This document shows, piece by piece, positions 57,416-64,000 of a DNA stretch of 64,000 nucleotides. Below the pieces are notes generated by a model. That model saw only the letters and a list, made by a program, of their open reading frames with translations, was not told where the DNA came from and ran no database searches. How positions within the stretch are numbered: position 1 is the stretch's first letter; each line of letters starts with the position of its first letter. Source of the stretch: Odontesthes bonariensis (Eukaryota; Chordata; Actinopteri; Atheriniformes; Atherinopsidae); the NCBI RefSeq assembly GCF_027942865.1, contig NC_134526.1, positions 19,201,784 through 19,265,783 of the forward strand, given 5' to 3'. The position numbers and the translations under genes were made by a program.

Positions 57416-57569
57416 TAGATTTGAAGATGTGAACAAATGTGGCTATGACTTGTTTTCTGGTAGGATTAACCCTACTTTCTTCAAGTACTTTAATTTGCAT
57501 AGAATCAAACATTGCAAGCTCCAGAGTTGGCCTAACTGGAGTCACAGATGAGTCAGACACAGTTTCAGA

Positions 57570-57740
57570 TCGTTCATCTGTGGAAACAGCTGCTCTCTGC
57601 TGTTGTCTCTTGGGACAATAAAGCTGCCTCAGACTGACAGAACTGTTCTGACTGCTGCCGCTGAAAGTTTTGATAGACGATAAAATCCAGAAACTAGTCT
57701 GATCCTGCCTATTTGCCAGCTGCTAAATGGCAGTCCAGAA
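57570..57740 (-). pseudogene. V relic without RSS or leader
   Basis: The FR3 remnant AGCTGCTCTCTGCTGTTGTC followed by CTTGGGACAATAAAGCTGCC aligns to VA genes, with FR2/CDR1 scraps to 57740. No open V frame. Sister of 41220-41400. Confidence 0.65.
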
Positions 57741-57764
57741 GTGTAAAGTGAAGTCTTTGTGTAA

Positions 57765-57829
57765 TTAGATTATATGGTGCTTTTCTACTTATTGACGACT
57801 CATAGTGCTTTACATTAGAAGGCACATTC

Positions 57830-57863
<34 letters not shown>

Positions 57864-58045
57864 TTTTAAAGCTATACTATATATTCAGCACATTCCTATC
57901 ACACACGCTAACACGACAATGGATACACTGAGGGCCCATGTGGGGTTCAGTATCTTGCTCAAAGACACACAAACTGAAGAGACTGGGAATCAAACCAGTA
58001 ACCGTCTGATTGTCAGACAGTGGTTTGTTTTAGTGGATTCTGTCT
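57765..58045. repeat. Common dispersed fish repeat with (CA)n
   Basis: Holds the typical words GACTCATAGTGCTTTACATTA, a (CA)n run (57833-57862), GGGTTCAGTATCTTGCTCAAAG-like text and GGGAATCAAACCAGTAACCG. Very frequent arrangement in teleost genomes; exact family not assigned. 58046-59010 shows no gene. Confidence 0.55.
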
Positions 58046-59021
58046 CCTGAATCAAAGCCGCAGCTGCTGATGGAAGCACTGATACTTGCTAAGACATTTC
58101 CAAGTCTGCCCATCAGTGCTGGAAGGTAAAAACAAAGCATTTAGCAAGAATTCTACTAGACTTGACTTGACTTGACCCGAATGAAGTTTGGGCCGATGCT
58201 ATCTTATTACAGTTGCACAAACGATGTGGCGTCGAACAGAGGGAAGACCGGAGCTTAAATTCAGGAGCAAACAGGATAACCGCCACGACCACAAGACACA
58301 GGAACACAGACAGTCAAACAGAGAGAAACAAAATAAAACTCCCAAAAACACATTAACAGCAGATCAAGTTTAGTAAAATAAGCGTGAAAGTTTTACTGAC
58401 CAGGACAAGTCAGTGTTTGTACATTTGAAACCAATCTGATTTCTTTCATCCTTTTGCTACTATTGATAATCATCATTTATTTCATTAGTTATATCTAAAT
58501 CAGAAGGAAATGGAGCAATGGTTCCGAGCAGTCAATCTGATTCTGATCATTTCATCAAAGATAAGATTTGAACAAATCCAAACAAAGTAGCCTGTAATCA
58601 CCACCAGTCACCAATGTATTCAATCGTTGTGAAAGGTGGAGATGGGATGTAGTTCTCAAAAGTGCTATTAAAAGACCATTAATCATCATATCACTATGAT
58701 TAGAGCTGTGAGGGTAAAAAGAAACTCTGTCTGTCTTTTGGTTACAGTTTTGAATCAAGAGTGAAAACTAGTTGTAGTCACAGAGTTTTAAAGAACTTAC
58801 AGTATACACTAGAATAGAGTTTATGGGGACAAAACCCTCACTCTGTTCATGCTGGGACACATTCATGAGAGTAAACAAAGAAACATATTTTGAAAAAGAA
58901 ATGTTAATTTTTTCCCCCATTTGCTTTATCATGCAACTCCTGTGTCATTCTCACATAATGTATCTTTAATTCTGACTTAAACTATTCTAAACCTCATTCA
59001 TAGCTAAACTGTAACACCGGC

Positions 59022-59663
59022 TGTCCCACAATGATATACTTGAGAGACTTCAGTCTTCAGACTGCTCATCTGCAGATACAGCTGCTCTTTGCTGTTGTCT
59101 CTGGAGCCTTTGACTGATTGAGAGTAGCTGATATCACTACTGCCACTGCTGAAATAAGCAACCCACTCCAGTCCTTTTCCAGGAGCCTGTCTGACCCAGT
59201 TCATGTAATAGCTGCTGAATGACAATCCAGAGGCTGTACAGGTCAGTGTGTGGGACTCTCCAGGGCTTTTAACCGCTGGTTCAGACTCTGTCAGAGTCTG
59301 ACCATCAACACCTGTCGAAAAGAGAATAAAAAAAATTAAAAAACAACTAAAGAAACACAACTTGTTCGAAATGAAGTGTCAAATGTTTACATTTCCTTCC
59401 TTTAAGTATTAAAGAAACGAGAATTGTAATCTATCACATTCACTTTTAAGACTAACATTTAATTTGAAGTGGCAGAAAAAAACCCATATTATCTTACCAT
59501 AAATACTAACTACAAAATAATAAACTGTAGCTAATCATAGTTTTGATTCCAGTCATGATGAACACTGCAGCTGAGAGTTTAATTCAGAAGATCTATGAAG
59601 CTATGTCTGTTGCTCTTCATCAGACAGTGAGTGATGTGTTTATAAAGAAGAATGAGTTTGTAT
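59022..59663 (-). pseudogene. Chimeric IGHV pseudogene: VA V exon with VC leader and promoter
   Basis: The V exon (59022-59311) is VA type: [23 protein letters not shown]1 [13 protein letters not shown]2 [13 protein letters not shown]. It has an in-frame loss of RFTI in FR3, and the end is corrupted ([10 protein letters not shown]). The heptamer position (59015-59021) reads GCCGGTG. The leader (59498-59556) is VC type (MTGIKTMISYSLLF) but has a one-base frameshift giving TAG. Its promoter is VC type too: TATA (59640-59646), mutated octamer ATACAAAC (59656-59663) and ACCTCCCTCT. Dead by several lesions; origin by recombination between families is inferred. Confidence 0.85.
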
Positions 59664-59669
59664 AGACCT

Positions 59670-60355
59670 CCCTCTACAGGTTTAAATGGGGAACTGACAA
59701 ACACTGCAGTTCAGTTTTTTTTTGGTTGTGGTTCGAGTATTACAACAACAATATATATGTATATGTGCAAATGTTGTAAAACAGGAAGTCTATTAAAGAA
59801 AAGGGATTTTATCATAATCAGAAAACATGTTTTTTAATGATATATTAATTTCAGGAACCTTAGAAATCTTAGAAATTGTTACTCAAGTTTAGTACGTCAA
59901 TAGCTTGTCCTCTATTCAGCCTCTGGTCATCACAGGATCCTCGTTTAGCTCTCTGCTGCGTCTGGAAGTAAGAGAGTCCTACCTCAAAAACCAGGACATC
60001 AAGAATCTCGTTAATGTATCGTCCACATCTCAGTGCTCAGTAGCTGCTCATCACGCACATACTTCTACTCAAAATGATCCATCTATATCAAACTTTATGT
60101 TCAACTCTCCAATAAATGTATCATCTGCTCTCCACCTCATCATCAGCACTGACATGTGAGTTACCTGGGAGTGTTACTGTAGTTATTGCATTCCTGCTGG
60201 CATTGTTTTTATGTCCTTTTCTACAGTCTCTTTTGTTATTGTGTTCCAAATAGTCTCTAGCTGTTACAGACTTGCTTTAGATTAAACTTTTGTGGGATCT
60301 ATCTCTACTAAATCCCACATTTATTCAATGGGATTCAAATCCAGACTTTGACTTG
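59670..60355. other. Spacer
   Basis: No V relic seen. The second half grades into the decayed transposon at 60360. Confidence 0.5.
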
Positions 60356-60359
60356 GCCA

Positions 60360-61085
60360 GTTCATCAGTTACAGTACTCCAGATTCATTTTTCTTGGTCA
60401 AAGTAGCTTTGAAGTATGCTTCGGATCATTGTATCATTGACCAATCAGATTCAGTCCAGAAGGGATTCCATGATGCATGATCCCACACCATTTCCACAAA
60501 TGGAACCTCGTACCATAAGGGAATCTCCACCGTGTTTCACTGTGTGTGCAGTGCATCTGGCATCAGTGTCCTCCAGCTTTTCTGCGGACATAAACACGAC
60601 GATGCTGAAGAAAAGTTCCAACTTGGAGGTGCAGCGGCTTTGTATTGATGGTTTCTAGTACCTTCTTCCTGTCAACAACAGTCCAGTGTTTGTGCTCCCT
60701 GGCAATTCTGAGGCATTTCTAGGTGTTTGCAGGCCGTAATAACAGCCTCATAGCAGCTTTTCTTGCCTTTAATCCTTGTTCTGTCAGTCGTCTGCTTAGG
60801 GTCACTCAGGAGACTTTCTCAGACTCTGATCTAGACGCATTAATCTCTGCCTGAAGATCAGAAATGGTCTTCCCTCAGTCTCTAGTACTTAAAATCTTGA
60901 GGCGTCTGACATCTGCTTCAGTTAACTTTCGTTTCCTGCCTCTTCCTTTGCGCATTCTAATCCAGTACCAGTCTTGGCAACTGACTCCAAAGCATACTTG
61001 ACCACACTCTGACATCGCGTTATATCTTTTCCTGTTTGTCTCAGAGATCATCCGGCAAAATGAAGCGCTTCAAGCGTGAGCTCTC
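60360..61085 (-). mobile_element. Decayed Tc1/mariner-like transposase relic
   Basis: On the minus strand a DNA-binding HTH part can be read around 60940-60900 (GRKRKLTEADVRRLK), followed near 60800 by VTLSRRLTEQGLKARKAA. Further on are words typical of Tc1 copies (GTGAAACACGGTGGAGATTC, ATGATCCGAAGCATACTTC as reverse complements). Stops and shifts interrupt it. Terminal repeats were not identified. Confidence 0.7.
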
Positions 61086-61450
61086 AACATTTTAACATTT
61101 TGAACAAGAATGAGGAATTCCCAACTGATTTCACCTTTTTAAACCCGAATTTGAGCTCACTGGGCTTCTCTAAGAGGTAAATAAAATGAATCATCAAAAT
61201 TAAACATTCAATCACGAAAACAATTTTTTCTGTTCAGGAATGCAAGTAAAAAGAATAGAATTTAATATCTTATTCAAGACATAATAATTTGCTTTACTAT
61301 TTTTTCATCTTTTGGTTAAAGAGCTTCTACACACTGGTCTATTAAACACTACAGAAACATAAAAAATTATTTTGGTAATGACCTATGTTGCTACTTTAGG
61401 GCAGCTCTGGCACAAACCTTATGCTCGGTGGTGGTATAATAAAATTGTTA

Positions 61451-61456
<6 letters not shown>

Positions 61457-61484
<28 letters not shown>
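61457..61484. repeat. (AT)n microsatellite
   Basis: About 14 AT units directly against the left end of the MITE at 61485. Confidence 0.9.
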
Positions 61485-61487
<3 letters not shown>

Positions 61488-61947
61488 GGCTGGGCAACGA
61501 TTAAAATTTTTAATCTAATTAATCACATGATTTCCCTGATTAATCACAATTAATCGCATTTGTACGCAAAACCAAACATTAATTCAAAAGTAGTGTATAG
61601 CTTTTAGTATTTAGTTTTATTTTAAATGTGCTGCCATATGAATGAAAGTGCCATAACATTTGTTGTGCAAACACACTTTTAACATCAGCCTTTTATGTAG
61701 TTTTTATGTAGAAGCCTCGCTCCACTGTCTGTTTCGTTTAATGACTTGCAGGTATCAATTGTGTGTTTTGCCTTTAAGTGATATTTTAGACTGGAACTAC
61801 TACGGTGATAAGACAATTATCAGACAACAGACTTTTACAATAATAAAATAAATAATAAAACCTGCGCTAATGCGCAATAAAATATTTATCGGTTTTAAAT
61901 AATTAATGAGTTAATGCAATAATAACTAGTTAACTCGCCCAGCCCTA
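61485..61947. mobile_element. MITE-like element with TAGGGCTGGGC termini
   Basis: 463 bp with inverted termini TAGGGCTGGGC and GCCCAGCCCTA. The interior is rich in TTAATC/ATTAAT words. Both flanks are AT repeats, so the target duplication cannot be fixed (an 8-bp TATATATA-type duplication would fit hAT). No coding capacity. 61950-62190 is AT-rich spacer. Confidence 0.75.
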
Positions 61948-62193
61948 ATATATATGCATGAATGCATAAACTCTAACCCATATATATGTATATATACATG
62001 TGCGGTATGTATATTAGTTCTTCTCATTTTCATGTATATAGAAAAAGAGGAAGTAATTTCCAAAAACACAAATCCATAATTCAAGTTGTATGACACACAT
62101 TCTCATATGACTAAACGGAAATTTGTAGTAATATTATGTTGTATAAAACATAGTCATTGCAAACTTAATGTTGGAGTGTGTTAAATACAAATA

Positions 62194-62286
62194 CAAATAC
62201 TCTCAGAGTCAGCAGGGTTGCTCCCAGTTTAGATAACTGATTGTTATCTAAACTGGGAGCAACCCTGCTGACTCTGAGAGTATTTG
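62194..62286. repeat. Perfect 44-bp inverted repeat with 5-nt loop
   Basis: Left arm 62194-62237 and right arm 62243-62286 are exact reverse complements; the loop is TGATT. Arm words include CTCAGAGTCAGCAGGGTTGC. There is no poly-T terminator or gene around it. Confidence 0.95.
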
Positions 62287-62498
62287 AAAATGTTAGTCTA
62301 CATCCAAATAAGATGGTGGTTAAATCATTAGATAACAATATGTTTGTATCTATTTGCAGAAATGTTGTCCATGGATATGTACTTTTACATTTAACAACGC
62401 AGGACAAGTGATACTTGGATAGTTGAATCTTTCCAGAAGTGCTGGTAAATAGAGGAAGTAGTTTTTGTAGGAGTCTCCTGTTCATGTCTCTCACTGTG

Positions 62499-62934
62499 TC
62501 TCTCTGGCACAGAAATACACTGCTGTGTCCTCGGTTTTTAAACTGGTCATCTGTAGGCAGACTTTGCTGCTGGAGTCATCTCTGGAGATGGTGAATCGGC
62601 CCTGGACTGACTGGGAGTAATAAATTGGATAACCTGAAGTGCCAATATAAGCAATCCACTCCAGTCCTTTTCCAGGAGCCTGTCTGACCCAGTTCATGGG
62701 GTAGCTGCTGAATGTGAATCCAGAGCCTGTACAGGTCAGTTTGTGGGATTCTCCGGGCCTTTTAACAGCTGGTTCAGACTCTCTCAGACTCTGCCCATCA
62801 ACACCTGAGAAGACATTTGAAAAAAAATATTATTTCATTTGGGTCACAAAAAAAAACTGTGTCATGCTGACATTAGTAAAATCTTCACCTGCCCAACAGA
62901 GAACTAAAAGCAGCAGTCCTGTCCTGTAGTCCAT
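62499..62934 (-). CDS. IGHV: IGHV gene, VE family, intact, extra FR3 cysteine
   Basis: Leader 62889-62934 encodes [16 protein letters not shown] with a normal intron. V exon 62499-62804 reads [27 protein letters not shown]1 [26 protein letters not shown]2 [29 protein letters not shown] and [10 protein letters not shown]. The DDSSSKV FR3 links it to the intronless gene at 31218. Tyr in VYLQM is replaced by Cys, giving a third cysteine. RSS: CACAGTG (62492-62498), 23 bp, ACAAAAACT (62460-62468). The octamer position is ATACAAAA (62995-63002), weak. Confidence 0.9.
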
Positions 62935-63004
62935 CGTGTTAGGCTGTATGTCTGTTCTCTGTGATCCTCTCTGCAGTGTTGGAGGGTATTCGGGTTTTGT
63001 ATTA

Positions 63005-63415
63005 ACTCCTCCTGACGGGATATAGAGATAAGTGGACTAGAAAAATCAAATCAACCATAAAATTTGCATTTATATTTCTTTTCATTTGAATAAGTACAAG
63101 CTGACTAATTACAACAGTTATGAAAAGAAGAGATTTAAGAATAATGAGAATGTTGGACCTGTTTTACTGATTGTGAACTGTTTTTTAACTTATTGTGTAT
63201 TCATAGATCAAAAATGTGTCTTTCCATCTCTGTAGATTAATGACAATGCAACATTTAAAAGGTTTCTTCATATTTGTGTTGATTGTTTATTGTTTAAAAG
63301 AATATCATGTGAGATAAATTTTGTTATTTCATATAATCAATGGTGAATTCTTATGTTAGCCATCAAAAAGTACCCATACTTCATTATTCGGATCTTAGAT
63401 CAATAAGAATCTTTA
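63005..63415. other. Spacer
   Basis: No gene recognised. Confidence 0.5.
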
Positions 63416-63420
63416 CTGCA

Positions 63421-63535
63421 GGATTATGTTCAGCTGTTCAACCGGCTTCAGCCGCTGTAACTCACAGTAATAAACAGCAGAAACTTCATTATTCAGGCTG
63501 TTTGTCTGCAGAAACAGCTGCTGTTTGCTGTTGAG
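63421..63535 (-). pseudogene. VA-family IGHV 3' stub
   Basis: FR3 end only (AATAAACAGCAGAAACTTCA, then CTGCTGTTTGCTGTTG) before unrelated sequence at 63535. The bases for the Cys-Ala-Arg end are partly deleted. Spacer is 23 bp, but the heptamer is TACAGCG (63453-63459) and the nonamer ACATAATCC (63421-63429). 63536-63846 is spacer. Confidence 0.78.
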
Positions 63536-63885
63536 TTAGACCAGATTAAGAAAAAACTTTTTTTTTCTAAGCCCATCATGAAGTTTTGATGGATCCGATT
63601 GGTTAACCTCAGATATGCTACTCCTCTCACACAGTGAACAATATAATACACTGCATAGTCATTATGTTTGCAACATTCATTTTCACCTTTTGTATTTCAT
63701 TATTATACATGTTATTGTAAATTACTTGCAAGCGCGTTCGTGTAATTCGTGAGCTTTTTGACAATGTTGATTTTTATAGATGTTTTATTTATGTCTGTGT
63801 TTAAGACAGAAGATCATTCAAAGAAATAAGAATGAGTATGACTGTGGGATTTTGTACAGGCATTGAATAATGTTCAGTCACCGTG

Positions 63886-64000
63886 TGTCGAGTACAATAA
63901 TAAACAGCAGAATCTTCAGTCTTCAGACTGCTCATCTGCAGATACAGCTGCTGTTTGCTGTCGTCTCTGGAGATGGTAAAGCGGCCTTGAACAGTTTGAA
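63886..64000 (-). CDS. IGHV: IGHV gene, VA family, partial at right edge
   Basis: FR3 and the second Cys are visible ([28 protein letters not shown]); the rest lies beyond the window. RSS: heptamer variant CACGGTG (63879-63885), 23 bp, ACAAAATCC (63847-63855). Thr follows the Cys where sisters have Ala. Whether the full exon is open cannot be told. Confidence 0.85.

Noticed and set aside
48865-57740. The GC-rich array might have split one V gene, with its RSS at 48865 and its body at 57570.
   Set aside because: The relic at 41220-41400 is homologous to the 57570 body, including flanks, and also lacks an RSS, so the body was RSS-less before the array. About 190 bp of unrelated DNA also separate the RSS from the array.
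61485-61947. PIF/Harbinger MITE with 3-bp target duplication.
   Set aside because: Flanks read TTA and TAA, which are inverted rather than direct copies, and lie in an AT repeat, so the superfamily cannot be assigned.
1-64000. D, J or constant-region exons.
   Set aside because: No 12-bp-spacer RSS pair flanking a short D, no WGxG J motif and no C-domain exon was recognised; the V orientation places them to the left of the window.

Overview
This window is part of an immunoglobulin heavy-chain variable (IGHV) locus of a bony fish, probably a percomorph. Evidence for IGHV: repeated split genes, each a short leader exon plus a ~300-bp V exon. The V exons have the V-set framework (Cys in [35 protein letters not shown]). 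Each is followed by a recombination signal (RSS) with a 22-23 bp spacer, and most have an upstream octamer (ATGCAAAT or a variant). Evidence for fish: the V families, the AT-rich spacers, and the mobile elements (Tc1-like, CACTA-like, common teleost dispersed repeats). No D, J or constant exon was seen. All V genes lie on the minus strand, so the D-J-C end should be beyond the left edge.

I use private family labels. [78 protein letters not shown] with DDSSSKV in FR3. I count 23 V genes with intact exons, one V gene cut by the right edge, and more than 15 broken or relic V pieces.

Layout. 1-9 kb: two copies of a ~6.4-kb block (VC promoter, VA-like gene, VA gene) plus relics. 9-19 kb: amplified VB-VA cassettes about 3.15 kb apart. 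19.3-24.0 kb: a 4.67-kb CACTA-like DNA transposon inserted into a V relic; it carries a seven-exon gene. 24-48 kb: mixed VB, VA, VC, VD and VE genes, a solo LTR, and a VE gene whose leader intron is precisely missing. 48.9 kb: an RSS with no V gene. 49.1-57.4 kb: a GC-rich tandem array of ~1.6-1.7 kb units with a 3.3-kb two-unit higher-order period. 57.4-64 kb: V relics, a chimeric pseudogene, a decayed Tc1-like element, a MITE, a perfect 44-bp hairpin, one intact VE gene and a partial VA gene.

Role: in B cells RAG would join one of these V segments, through its RSS, to a D-J unit lying to the left; the promoter of the chosen V gene then drives the heavy chain. The intergenic record is mostly duplication, deletion and transposon insertion, so the window shows birth-and-death evolution of a V repertoire. 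Expression, and use of any single segment, cannot be judged from sequence alone.
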